Below, piece after piece: positions 1-8,916 of a stretch of DNA of 64,000 nucleotides. Below the pieces are notes generated by a model. The model was not told where the DNA came from. It was given only the letters and a program-made list of their open reading frames with translations, and ran no database searches. The translations under genes and the position numbers were made by a program. Where the stretch lies: the NCBI GenBank assembly GCA_963663185.1, contig OY760135.1, forward strand, positions 2,170,001-2,234,000, in the 5' to 3' direction. Source of the DNA: Bin125 sp963663185 (lineage in GTDB: Bacteria; Chloroflexota; Dehalococcoidia; Bin125). Each line of letters begins with the position of its first letter. The first letter of the stretch is position 1.

Positions 1-424
1 AGAACCGTCACGGGCTGGTCGTTGATGTCGAACTGACCGAGGCCGACGGCTACGCCGAACGGGACGCCGCCCTGGCGATGCTCGAACGCAGCGTCCGGGC
101 CCAGCCATGCTCGGCGCCGACCGGGCCTACGACACGCGCGCCTTCGTCTGGGGCCTGCGAGCACAGGGTGTGACGCCGCATGTGGCTCAGAACGAGCGCG
201 GTCGGCGCAGCGCGATCGATCGTCGCACGACCAGGCATCCGGGCTACCGCCAGAGTCAGCGCCGGCGCAAGATCGTCGAAGAGGTCTTCGGCTGGATCAA
301 GACGGTTGGGGCGGGCGGCAAGCTGAGCTACCTCGGACAGGCCCGCAACAAGCTCTGGTTCGAACTGACCGCCGCCGCCTACAACCTCACCCGCCTGGCC
401 AATATCGAGGCGGCCGCCGCATAG
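1..424 (+). pseudogene. transposase C-terminal part, frameshifted (copy A)
   Basis: This is the DDE-domain end of the same transposase that is intact at 11422-12498 and 55369-56454. Reading from base 3, the frame gives the ENRHGLVVDVELTEADGY region, but it shifts near bases 98-106, where one base is missing relative to the intact copies. The rest, including the GADRAYD aspartate and the VEEVFGWIK glutamate, is read in another frame to the TAG at 422-424. The copy is therefore probably inactive unless rescued by an intact copy acting in trans. Confidence 0.85.
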
Positions 425-580
425 CTGAACCGCGCCGACGCGGCCTCAGGCATCGGATCCAGCGCCCCGGATCCCGCCCTCTCACTTACAGGACCTCCAG
501 TCGATCGCTGCTCAGCCAGCGCCCACTCGTCGAAGATGGCCAGGCCTGGCGCGTATCATCCGTAGTTCAGCAGCCTGCTA
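1..580 (+). mobile_element. IS5/IS1182-superfamily element, copy A, right-end portion
   Basis: The element is cut by the window edge; only its 3' part is visible. It ends in an inverted repeat whose outward-read sequence is TAGCAGGCTGCTGAA, identical to the ends of the copies at 3976-5282, 11266-12570 and 55298-56610. The stretch after the transposase (425-580) is non-coding and strongly conserved among all four copies. The element ends only 85 bases before the likely start of the next gene, so the native upstream region of that gene is no longer present here. Confidence 0.9.
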
Positions 581-637
581 GACTGCGTCGAGAGTCGCGG
601 AGGCGATGTGCAATGTCGATTCGAGACCCACTCCTTC

Positions 638-656
638 GGGGGGGGGGGGGGGGGGG
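638..656 (+). repeat. poly-G tract of 19 bases
   Basis: Nineteen consecutive G lie just before the likely ATG (665) of the large secreted protein gene. Three possible upstream starts, ATG 606, GTG 608 and ATG 613, sit in three different frames. With 19 G, GTG 608 is in frame with the gene. One more G would bring ATG 606 into frame, and one fewer would bring ATG 613. Homopolymers this long are prone to slippage and to sequencing error, so the exact length is uncertain. Confidence 0.75.
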
Positions 657-664
657 ATAGGCGG

Positions 665-3343
665 ATGCCGGAACGGCGCGCCCGGCGAGGGCTGAGCCTG
701 CTGACCCCGCTGGCGCTGGTCGTGGGGCTGTTGCTCGCAGCACTGGCGCTGATCGAGCCGGCCGAGGCCGCGCCGGCGCTGGCGGTCACACCGACCGGGC
801 CAGTCTCGATCGAGACCGGCGAGGAACGCTGGCTGACGCTGTCGTTGGACTCGCAGCCGTTGAGCGATGTCACGGTCACCCTCGTCTCGACCGATTCGAG
901 CGTGGTCGCCCTGGCCATTCCATACACCTCCGGTTCCGAGGCCTTCAAGCCTGCCGCCGCTCGCGTCGTGGTCACGTTCACGAAGGAAAACTGGCGGCAA
1001 TCGCAGTCGGTCCGGCTGGAGGGCATCGGCGCGGGCTCCGCGATGGTCGCGCGGGAGATCGACATGGGCGCCACGCCCAAGTACGCCGTGCAACGGGTCG
1101 ACGTCACGTCGGACGATTGCGACGCCGGCCTGACGACCACTTGCAGTCTGGGAACCCCGACGTCCGCCGGGTTATCGATCTCACGGGAGATTACGACGGC
1201 CAGCGATGTCGATTGGATCAAGGTCAAGTTCGCGCTCGACAAGGCCTACGAGGTCACGCTGAAGGGCAAAGACGGAACCGACACGAGTCAGGGCACGCTG
1301 TTCGATCCGCACTTGGGAAGCTCGTGCTACCAGATTGCCCACTTGGTCATCCGCCGTTCGTCGAGCGGTCGGTACGACCGGGACGAGCTCTGGCATCTGT
1401 CGCGCGACATCGGCGGGACGAACAATGACCAAGCCATCTTCTACGAGCACCGTTGGCCGTCGGGCGGCACCTGCTTTTTCGCGGTGACCGGGAATCCGAC
1501 CGGCGGCGACAGCGGTCTGGGCACGTACACGTTGGCGGTCAAGGAGGTGGCGTTGTCGAACATCGCCGATGACTGCACCGCCGACACAGACACAACCTGC
1601 ACGGCTCCCGCCGACGGAACGCCGCAGGGCGGGATGATCGAACGGAACAACGACGAAGACTGGTTCGCCGTCCAACTGGAAGCCGGCAAGAACTACGCGA
1701 TCACCAGGCAATCGCGATATGGGTGGGACTTTGCCAGGTCGGAATCGGTGATCCACGGCCTTTACGACGGCGAGGGCAACCTGGTCAGAGCCGGCGGAGA
1801 TCACGAGGGGCACTCATGGGTGGATGTCGCCGTGTCGGTGACGGGGCAGTACTTCGTCGCCGTGAAGCAGCGGTACCGGTACCACCTGGAGCGGCGACGC
1901 GGCCCCTACGCGCTCGTCTTCAACGAACTGCCAGCGGACGATGTGAGCGGCGACTCTTCGACGACCAGCACGATCGCCGTCGGTGGATCGGTTTCGGGCA
2001 CGATTGGGACGGGCTACGATCTGGACTGGCATCGGGTTTCGCTGAACGCGAACACGGAGTACGTGTTCGACATCGATCCTCAGGGCGCCGTCAGCAAGCG
2101 AGATCCGTGCGATCCGTACAGTCCCGAGGGAGAAATCTACACGACCCATGGGACCACGCACTGTCTGCTCGGCGTCCCGCTGAGGACGGACGTCAGGTTC
2201 TACGGATTGCTCGACGCGGACGGCGATACGCTGGTCGTCGGCGACCAGTACCAGAACCTCGGCCCAGCGGTATGCGAGGTCACGGAGGCCCACGATGGGA
2301 CGACGCTGGTCACTTGCAGCAGTCCCGCTCGCGGCAGTCAGGAACCGGATCACTACACCCGAATCCGCTACATGCCCAAGACCGCGGGCACGTACTATAT
2401 CGTGACTACCGGCCTGGGTCGCTACACGGTCTCGCTGGATACTGCCGCTAATGTGGTGGCGGACGACTATCCGCACGACGACAGCGGGACGGCGATCGAT
2501 CTGACCGGCGTGACGCCGGGCGGCGCGGCGCAGTGGATCAGCGGCAAGACCGATTACGTTAAGGACAAGGACTGGATTCGGGTCAAACTCAGCGCCGGTC
2601 GCGAGTACAAGTTCTCGCTCTACCCCGACAATGACAATTACCATATCGAAGGCGTCTATTTCGACAATGTTGGTCGCCATTGGTGGACAGGCTACGTCGC
2701 GTACCGAACATCGTACGCTACAGAGGATGGGGAGACGACGAGGACCAATCAGACCAACTACTGCATCCTCGCCTGGTGGTCTGAGCCGGACCCCGGAGTG
2801 AAGGCAAGAGTCCGCAACAGCAGAACCTGGGGCGACGATCACAAGTACTGCAAGGTCGTGGTGCCACGAACCGGCGAGTACACAATCCGCATCGAACGGG
2901 AAGACTTCCGGCTGGGCAGCTATCGGTTCAAGGTTACGGCCGCCAACGGACCGCAGGATGATCATCCCGCCGACAGCACGAGCACCGCGCAGACGACGGT
3001 CGGCAGTTCGTTCCGAGGTCAGATCGACTACGAGAACGACTTGGACTGGGTGAAGGTGTCGTTGCAGGCGGGCAAGAGTTACCTCGTGGGGGCGGTCATC
3101 CCAAACGCCGGCAACACCCTGTACCCCGAGCTGGCAGTTGGTCGCCATGCGGTCGACAGCACCGGCGCAGAGCTGGCCGGGTTGCTGTATATCCCGGGTC
3201 ACTACTACGACGTCTGCTTCACGGTGACCACCAGCGGCGACTACTTCGTGCAAGTCGGCGGCAAAATTCTCACTCGTGGCCGGATGTCCGACGTCGGCCC
3301 GTACGACCTCACCGTCACGGAGCGGGCCATCTGCACGCGCTGA
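665..3343 (+). CDS. large secreted protein with repeated PPC-like beta domains
   Basis: An 892-aa protein of unknown precise role, probably exported. The start at 665 puts a signal peptide at the N terminus: basic MPERRARRG, a hydrophobic stretch LTPLALVVGLLLAALALI, then AEAAPA. The frame is also open from GTG 608 through the poly-G tract. At least five segments carry a D-x-DW-x-x-V-x-L-x-AG-x-x-Y pattern (about residues 175-195, 325-345, 446-468, 625-650 and 786-808), typical of bacterial pre-peptidase C-terminal (PPC) type domains that bind surfaces or calcium. Residues 40-120 resemble the FTxxNWxxxQ beta-sandwich repeats seen in the other secreted proteins of this window. No catalytic domain was recognised. 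Surface adhesion or polymer binding is an inference. Confidence 0.8.
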   Translation: MPERRARRGLSLLTPLALVVGLLLAALALIEPAEAAPALAVTPTGPVSIETGEERWLTLSLDSQPLSDVTVTLVSTDSSVVALAIPYTSGSEAFKPAAARVVVTFTKENWRQSQSVRLEGIGAGSAMVAREIDMGATPKYAVQRVDVTSDDCDAGLTTTCSLGTPTSAGLSISREITTASDVDWIKVKFALDKAYEVTLKGKDGTDTSQGTLFDPHLGSSCYQIAHLVIRRSSSGRYDRDELWHLSRDIGGTNNDQAIFYEHRWPSGGTCFFAVTGNPTGGDSGLGTYTLAVKEVALSNIADDCTADTDTTCTAPADGTPQGGMIERNNDEDWFAVQLEAGKNYAITRQSRYGWDFARSESVIHGLYDGEGNLVRAGGDHEGHSWVDVAVSVTGQYFVAVKQRYRYHLERRRGPYALVFNELPADDVSGDSSTTSTIAVGGSVSGTIGTGYDLDWHRVSLNANTEYVFDIDPQGAVSKRDPCDPYSPEGEIYTTHGTTHCLLGVPLRTDVRFYGLLDADGDTLVVGDQYQNLGPAVCEVTEAHDGTTLVTCSSPARGSQEPDHYTRIRYMPKTAGTYYIVTTGLGRYTVSLDTAANVVADDYPHDDSGTAIDLTGVTPGGAAQWISGKTDYVKDKDWIRVKLSAGREYKFSLYPDNDNYHIEGVYFDNVGRHWWTGYVAYRTSYATEDGETTRTNQTNYCILAWWSEPDPGVKARVRNSRTWGDDHKYCKVVVPRTGEYTIRIEREDFRLGSYRFKVTAANGPQDDHPADSTSTAQTTVGSSFRGQIDYENDLDWVKVSLQAGKSYLVGAVIPNAGNTLYPELAVGRHAVDSTGAELAGLLYIPGHYYDVCFTVTTSGDYFVQVGGKILTRGRMSDVGPYDLTVTERAICTR

Positions 3344-3540
3344 TCAGCTCTCGCAGAACTGCTGCTCGACATCCCACACGATGGCCAGGAGTTCAAACGC
3401 CTGACACTGCCTGTCCGCGAGTCGGACTGCTGATGTTTCTGGTCGACACAGACGTGCTCTTGGCGCCACCGCCGAGGCGAACGACATTCCAGTAGATCGC
3501 GTGCAAGAAAAGGGGATTATATCGGATAGTGCCCAGCGTT
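3344..3540. other. intergenic region, nothing recognised
   Basis: About 200 bases separate the secreted protein gene from the convergent methyltransferase-HNH fragment. No RNA, repeat or clear terminator hairpin was recognised. Confidence 0.5.
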
Positions 3541-3975
3541 TCAGGTTAGGGCTAGCTCTTTGAGGCGCACCTTGAGGTAGGCCATATCCCTGTCACCTTT
3601 GACCGAGTTGCAGTGGCTGCAGAGCAGTTGCAGGTTGTCGATGTGGTCAGTCCCTCCTTTGGCCTGTGGGATGACATGATCGACGTGGAAATGGCGGAAC
3701 TCAAACGCAGTCACACAGCCGTTGCAGCGGCCTTCCTGCTGGCCGAACAGGACGTGCTTGTTCTGTCGGTAGTTCTTGGGTGTCTCGATGTCGTCACGAC
3801 GGGGAATATCCGTTCGGTTGACAACTTGGTTTGCCCACAGCGCGATCCCAGGTTCCTGCTGTTTCAGCCTCGCGTTGACCAGGTCGGCGGCCTTTGGAGA
3901 AAGATCTATCCCCACCCAGTTTCGTCCCAACCTTTCAGCGGCAACGCAGGCCGTCGCGCAGCCGCAGAATGGATC
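3541..3975 (-). pseudogene. DNA methyltransferase-HNH endonuclease, C-terminal part cut by an IS
   Basis: The frame begins at the edge of IS copy B and reads DPFCGCATACVAAE (the AdoMet-binding motif I of N4/N6 DNA methylases), then GRNWVGIDLSPKA, the usual end of that fold. It then continues into an HNH nuclease domain with CNGC, HFHVDHVIPQAKGG and CSHCN (zinc ligands plus the HNH core). Methylase-HNH fusions of this layout are known in phages and mobile DNA. Everything upstream of motif I is missing, including the target recognition region and the catalytic DPPY/SPPY motif, so methylation activity is lost. The HNH part could still be expressed only if a new start (TTG at 3930) is used. Confidence 0.8.
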
Positions 3976-5282
3976 TAGCAGGCTGCTGAACTACGGATAG
4001 CTGGTGCCAGACCTGGCCATCTTCGACGAGTGGGCGCGGGCTGAGCAGCGATCGACTGGAGGTCCTGTAAGTGAGAGGGCGGGATCCGGGGCGCTGGATC
4101 CGATGCCTGAGGCCGCGTCGGTGCGGTTCAGCTATGCGGCGGCCGCCTCGATGTTGGCCAGGCGGGTGAGGTTGTAGGCCGCGGCGGTCAGTTCGAACCA
4201 GAGCTTGTTGCGGGCCCGGCCCAAGTAGCGTAACTTGCCGCCGGCGCCGACGGCCTTGATCCAGCCGAACACCTCTTCGACGATCTTGCGCCGGCGCTGA
4301 CTCTGGGCGTAGCCCGGATACCGGGTCGTGCGACGGTCGATCGCGCTGCGCCGACCGCGCTCGTTCTGAGCCACATGCGGTGTCATCCCCAGACCGCGCA
4401 GGTCCCAGACGAAGTCGCGCGTGTCGTAGCCACGGTCGGCGCCCAGCGTGGCCGGCCCCTGGACGCTGCGCTCCAGCATCGCCAGGGCGGCGTCCCGTTC
4501 GGCGTAGCCATCGGCCTCGGTCAGTTCGACATCAACGACCAGCCCGTGACGGTTCTCGGTCAGCAGATGACCCAGGTAGCAGAGCCTGGCCTCCTGCTGC
4601 TTGCCCTTGCGGTAGAGCCGCGCCTCCGGGTCGGTCGTCGAGGCGTGCGTCTCGCGGCGGCGGCGTTTGCCCTTGAAGTCGCGCGGCCGGTTGCGCCCGC
4701 CGCCTTTGGGCGGACCTTGCTCATCGCGCGGACGGTAACTCTTGTGCGAGGCCCAGGCGTCGAGCAGCGTGCCGTCGACGCTGAAGTGGTCCTGAGAGAG
4801 CAGCCGGCGACGCCTGGCTTCCTTGACCACTTCCTTGAGCAGCAGCCGCGCCGCGTCCGCATCCATCAGCCGTTCGTGGTTCTTGGTAAAGGTCGTCGGG
4901 TGGAAGGGTTCGTCTTCGACATTCAGGTCGAGGAACCACTTGAACAGCAGGTTGTAGCGCAGCTGCTCGCAGAACTGGCGCTCCGAGCGGATCGTATAGA
5001 AGGCCATCAGCAGGCCGACTTGAGCAGGTGCTCGGGCGGAATCGAGGGTCGCCCGTTGTCCGCGTAAATCTCGTCGAACAGGGGCGACATGCGCCGCAGG
5101 GCCGAGTCGGCTAAGGGCTTGATCCGGCGCAGCGGGTGGTCCTTGGGCACGAAGCCGTCCGGCGTCAGCCCCAACATCATCGTCGCTTGTCGTTCTGACT
5201 CGCCGCGCATCGCAAACCTCCTTCAGCTATCGGTTCAACACCTCCGCCATGATCTCACATACCCTTCTTCAGCAGCCTGCTA
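3976..5282 (-). mobile_element. IS5/IS1182-superfamily element, copy B
   Basis: A full-length element of about 1307 bases, bounded by the same TAGCAGGCTGCTGAA inverted ends as the other copies and flanked on both sides by TA. It carries a single transposase gene on the minus strand, broken by one deletion. It sits in the methyltransferase-HNH gene on one side and against a protease fragment on the other. Confidence 0.92.
4132..5210 (-). pseudogene. transposase, inactivated by a 1-base deletion (copy B)
   Basis: Compared with the intact 358-aa copy, this one reads normally from the start at 5210 through PEHLLKS. It then loses one base near 5008-5012 (CTCAAGTCGAGCCTG in intact copies, CTCAAGTCGGCCTG here), and the frame ends after 67 codons. 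The remaining 291 codons, with all DDE residues, are open from an internal ATG at 5007. An N-terminally truncated product is conceivable, but the conserved N-terminal DUF772-like region would be split. Confidence 0.88.
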
Positions 5283-5363
5283 TGGCTCCGCCAGAGATTC
5301 CCTTGATGAATTTATCGCGTCGCGTGGTAAACTCCCAGTTGCACCGAACAATCAGTAACAGAC

Positions 5364-5756
5364 ATGCAGGTACGCCTCTATCTAACCGCTGCCGTAGTAG
5401 GTCTCGCGATTGCGCTCGGTACTCTGAGCGGCTTCGACATCAACATTGACGGGAGCGCGCAGTCTACGCCAAGCTCCAACAAGAGTCTGGGGAAGCCGCA
5501 CGATCCCCAATGGCACGCTGATGCAAGCACCTGGGATGGTGCCAAGCGCCTGCTCAACGAAAACATCATCAAAGGTCAAACTACTAAAGTCTGTACTGAG
5601 GACGCTACATTGTATCCCGTGCTTCAGACTGCGGCCGAACGATGGAACAGTGCGCTTGACCAGACGTTCACTCCGCTGACTGTCCTGACCAATGGCTCCG
5701 ACGCGCCGCCTGCTTCCTGTAAGCAGGGAGCTGGTTTCGATGTGTTGCTCCGGTAA
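5364..5756 (+). pseudogene. truncated paralogue of the metzincin protease, N-terminal part only
   Basis: A 130-aa open frame starting with a signal-anchor segment (LYLTAAVVGLAIALGTLSGF). Its IIKGQTTKVCTEDATLYPV and AAERWNSAL stretches match IRGQTTTVCTADLTLI and AIAMWNTAL in the protease at 6826-7860 on the other strand. It stops after SCKQGAGFDVLLR, before the HExxH zinc site, where an imuB fragment begins 15 bases further on. The truncation probably arose by recombination. The product, if made, would lack any catalytic site. Confidence 0.65.
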
Positions 5757-5771
5757 GCGACTGCGGCAGAC

Positions 5772-6480
5772 CTACAGTGCGAGGATGCTGCGGAAGTGGA
5801 ACTCGCGCGACCAGGTCGGCCCGTCCTCCAGCTCACAGGAGAGCGTCGCCGAACCCGCCTCGCGACCCTGCATCCGCGGTTGCACGAAGGCGCGTGCGAG
5901 CAGCATCTCGACTGCCGCGCGCAGCAGTTCCAGCGAGACCGACGCCTCCGGCAGCGCGAGTCTCTCCGTCACGGGTTCCTCGTGCGCTCGGGGCCGCAGC
6001 GGACGCTCGTCGATCCCGCTGGCCAGCTCCCAGGCGCGGCGGCCCTCGCGCCCGAAGCGCTCCAGCAGCGCGTGCGGCTCCTGCGCCGCGACATCGCCCA
6101 GGCTGCGCAGACCGAGCCGCCGTAAGTCGTCAAGCAAGCCGGACGAGCAAGGCAGCAGCCCGATCGGGTGCGGCGCGAGGAACGCGGCGGCATCGCCGGG
6201 AACGATCGTCGCGCCCGGCGAGCGGCGCGCACGCGCGGCGACGAGCGACGTGAACATGTTCGCGCCGATCCCGATGCGCGGCCGGAAATGCTCAGGTACG
6301 GCGCCGAGTAGGTCATCACGCCCCGCCGCCGGGCCGTCCAGGCCGTCGAGGCCCACATAGGCGACGCCCAGTTCCGCGCCTTCCACCCGGCCGCTGACCT
6401 GCTCAAGCGCGCACAGCATCCGCTCGAACGCCTGGCGGTAATGCGGCTCATCGGCCTCAATCAGCACAGTCGATGAAGGC
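5772..6480 (-). pseudogene. imuB: imuB-like Y-family polymerase fragment
   Basis: From about 6480 downward the frame reads VLIEADEPHYRQAFERML, then VEGAELGVAYVGLDGLDG, IGIGANMF, a helix-hairpin-helix-like stretch (LLDDLRRLGLRSLGDVAA) and a little-finger-like segment. This order matches ImuB, the catalytically inactive Y-family protein that partners DnaE2 in the ImuA-ImuB-DnaE2 translesion mutasome. The first roughly 100-150 residues and the C-terminal tail are absent. The open frame runs on upstream into protease-derived sequence (to 6896), a chimaera made by rearrangement. A dnaE2 piece lies 2.4 kb away in the opposite orientation. Confidence 0.75.
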
Positions 6481-6825
6481 GTTCCTCGCGTTGTATTAGA
6501 GAGCAACACCCGACGATTCATGCCAGAGCCGCCGACCGTGCAGTATCTGGGGGTTAATGATGCGCTGAGAACTTCTGGACGTTTCGCGATGCTATTCCTG
6601 CTTGAGCGGAACTTGACGATCGTCGGATCGCCTTCGCCATGTGACTTTTGACCATCTTTAGAGATCTCGATTGTGCCATCCAGGTTGTGCAGGGGCGTAA
6701 CGACTCGGTTTACAGCAGTCAACTTGTAGCTATGCCGCAAGCCACCAGTGTCGACGAACTGCATATAACCCATAGGCAAACTTTCTCCCTTCTCCCACAG
6801 GGGGACAGCTGATATATGTTCCCAA

Positions 6826-7860
6826 TCACCAGTGGCTGAACTTCTGCCAAACAATACGGCATGGGTGGCTGCGTGCCCCGCCTCCAGAGCCCCCACTTAC
6901 CGTAATGGTGTTACCTATGCCATCTATTGTCTCATGCTCCCAGGTCAATATCGCCTGCAGCGAACTCGCAAAGTAGACCACATCGGCACCCGGCCAGAGA
7001 TACACGTCGAGGATGGGGCCCGGGTGGTACGTCTCATAGAAGTCTCGAAGCCCCCGTCCCGTGATCGTCAGTTCCGAACGACATGGAGTATTTGCGTGGG
7101 TCATGACCGTGAAGTGATCTGTTGTCGGATTGACGTTGGGATCTCTGAGCGATTTGCATCCGGCGCCCGCGGTACCGTCATCGTCATAGTGTGCGAGGCC
7201 GAGGATGTGACCGAGTTCGTGGGCGAGAGTGGCGACCGACACCGGCCCCGGGGCCTGGTAGATGACGTAGGCTCGGTCTTTCGGAAACACAGAACCAACA
7301 CTGTTCGTGAGGGTCATCATCCAAGGTCGCGCCTTTAGATGGTTCTTTAGTGCACAGGCCCTTGTTCCGTCGGCAAGGGAATCAGGGCACTTGCGGGCGC
7401 CAAGGGGACGTGCGACTTCAACGTCCACGTCTTGGCAGACAGGCTGGAGAGGATTACGGGGTGGTGGCAGGGTCACTGCGGTTTCCTCTTCAAAGACGGC
7501 GGCTTGTCCCCTGCTGGTTAGCGCCGTGTTCCACATTGCGATGGCGCGTTGGAGAGGTTTGATCAGGGTGAGGTCGGCGGTGCAGACCGTAGTTGTTTGC
7601 CCTCGGATAACGTTCGGGTTGATTCGGACCTTGCGACGCTCGTCAGCGTCAGTAGTGCCGTCCGAATGAGACGCAGGTAATCGACTCGACTCGAGAGTGC
7701 CCTGACCTGGCGCAATGCGACCCGCGGTAGCCGGGTTGCCAAGCGTGAGTGAAACTGAGGAGTCGGGCGGATGGCGTTCCGTGATAGAGAACCCGAGGAC
7801 ACCGCCACCTATCGCAACGCCGACGACGACTGCGTAGAGAACCCACCGCACTCCCGTCAC
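6826..7860 (-). CDS. secreted or membrane-anchored metzincin-type zinc protease
   Basis: A 344-aa protein with an N-terminal hydrophobic segment (VLYAVVVGVAIGGGVLGF) and the full metzincin zinc site H214-E-L-G-H218-I-L-G-L-A-H224. A methionine downstream (DHFTVMTHA) fits a Met-turn. The fold is matrixin/pappalysin-like; substrate unknown. The GTG start at 7860 overlaps the TGA of the upstream gene (GTGA), so the two are translationally coupled. The present frame ends at TFSHW-like sequence, whereas a shifted frame from about 6896 continues with a plausible beta-rich tail (HAVLFGRSSATGDWEHIS and onward). A one-base slip in the GTGGGGGC run near 6890 may therefore have cut off the native C terminus. 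The zinc site itself is intact. Confidence 0.8.
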   Translation of the reverse strand: MTGVRWVLYAVVVGVAIGGGVLGFSITERHPPDSSVSLTLGNPATAGRIAPGQGTLESSRLPASHSDGTTDADERRKVRINPNVIRGQTTTVCTADLTLIKPLQRAIAMWNTALTSRGQAAVFEEETAVTLPPPRNPLQPVCQDVDVEVARPLGARKCPDSLADGTRACALKNHLKARPWMMTLTNSVGSVFPKDRAYVIYQAPGPVSVATLAHELGHILGLAHYDDDGTAGAGCKSLRDPNVNPTTDHFTVMTHANTPCRSELTITGRGLRDFYETYHPGPILDVYLWPGADVVYFASSLQAILTWEHETIDGIGNTITVSGGSGGGARSHPCRIVWQKFSHW

Positions 7861-8864
7861 TCAGTGGTCCCGGCAGGGTAGGCGTTGATCGACTCGACGA
7901 TATCGCTCAATGCCTGGTTTAGCGGATGCTCCGCGTAGAAGCTGCTTGCCCCTTCCCCATCGACCGCCTCTGAGCCGTCTGGTAGGTGTCGGGTATCTCC
8001 CTCTCCGGTGTCGGAGCAAAGCCACAGCGTGGCGGCAACTCGAGGATCACCGACACGAAGCGCGACAAATTCACTACATCCATCACTTCCTTCTGATATC
8101 GCGTAGTCGCCGATCCGCATGGGTATGTCGGAAGGCGCGGTAAAGGTAAATCCGGGACCTTCGAAGGTGGACTTCAGCCGATACGTCTCCCCGGGCGTGA
8201 TGATGTGTCCATTCGACCAAACCGCCGTCAGGATGTAGAACTCGGCTTGCGCCTTGGCCACATTGCCGTTGGCGTCAGTGACCTGCGCTGAGAATGTCTT
8301 CCAGCCGGAATCGAGCTGCGGCTCCGATCGGTAGCGGCGCGTGTACCTCGCAGGCCCGCTGCCAAAGTATTCGGCCGGCGATGTCGGCCAGAGGCAGTCG
8401 ACCCACGCGTTGCCTTCAGTTCCGGCAAAGGCCTCGCCGTCCCAGTTTCGGTCCATCCCGTCAATGACCAGTTCGTAGGGCGGTGTTCCCCCACTGATTT
8501 TCCAATCGACCGGCATGAAGTTTCTTGCCCGGAAGCCGTGGCTGATAATGCCGGTTTCCACTTCACCGTCGTCGTTCAAGCGCGCGTAGTTGCCCATCTG
8601 CTCCCAGGTGTTCTGGCTGGTCTCACAAACGGTGCGCTGTCGCGCCAAGGTCAGGCTCAGGTCGCTGTCCGCACGCTCCGCCGCCGACTGGGCGCTGTCG
8701 CTTTCCCTCACGGCCGCCGTCCGCCCGCCAAGTCCCAACTCGCGCCCGATCACCACAACGACCACCGCCACGACCGCGGCGAAGACCACGAACAGGACGG
8801 CGTCCCGTGGTCTCAGTTGTCGCAATCGGTTCGTCATCGCAATGTCTCTCGTGGTGTTCATCAA
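7857..8864 (-). CDS. membrane-anchored protein of unknown function, coupled to the protease
   Basis: A 335-aa protein with a clear N-terminal membrane anchor (DAVLFVVFAAVVAVVVVVIG, about residues 21-40) and an extracytoplasmic body. Residues 115-215 (WKISGGTPPYELVIDGMDR and WKTFSAQVTDANGNVAKA) read like an immunoglobulin/SprB-type beta domain. No catalytic motif was recognised. ATG at 8834 (MTNRLRQL) is an alternative start. It is the first gene of a two-gene operon with the zinc protease (4-base overlap), so a partner, substrate or inhibitor role is possible but unproven. Confidence 0.7.
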   Translation of the reverse strand: MMNTTRDIAMTNRLRQLRPRDAVLFVVFAAVVAVVVVVIGRELGLGGRTAAVRESDSAQSAAERADSDLSLTLARQRTVCETSQNTWEQMGNYARLNDDGEVETGIISHGFRARNFMPVDWKISGGTPPYELVIDGMDRNWDGEAFAGTEGNAWVDCLWPTSPAEYFGSGPARYTRRYRSEPQLDSGWKTFSAQVTDANGNVAKAQAEFYILTAVWSNGHIITPGETYRLKSTFEGPGFTFTAPSDIPMRIGDYAISEGSDGCSEFVALRVGDPRVAATLWLCSDTGEGDTRHLPDGSEAVDGEGASSFYAEHPLNQALSDIVESINAYPAGTTE

Positions 8865-8916
8865 CCCTACTGACTTCGACCATCAGCCGACCTAAACGTG
8901 TCATTCGCGACTTCTC

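Noticed and set aside
1814..3253. Long minus-strand open frame (479 codons) under the secreted protein gene
   Set aside because: It is antisense to a gene with clear signal peptide and repeated domains; its translation shows no domain and mirrors the codon bias of the opposite strand.
5772..6896. A genuine fusion of a secreted domain with a Y-family polymerase (374 codons)
   Set aside because: The upstream part is the out-of-frame tail of the neighbouring protease and the downstream part is a truncated imuB. The continuous frame is a product of rearrangement.
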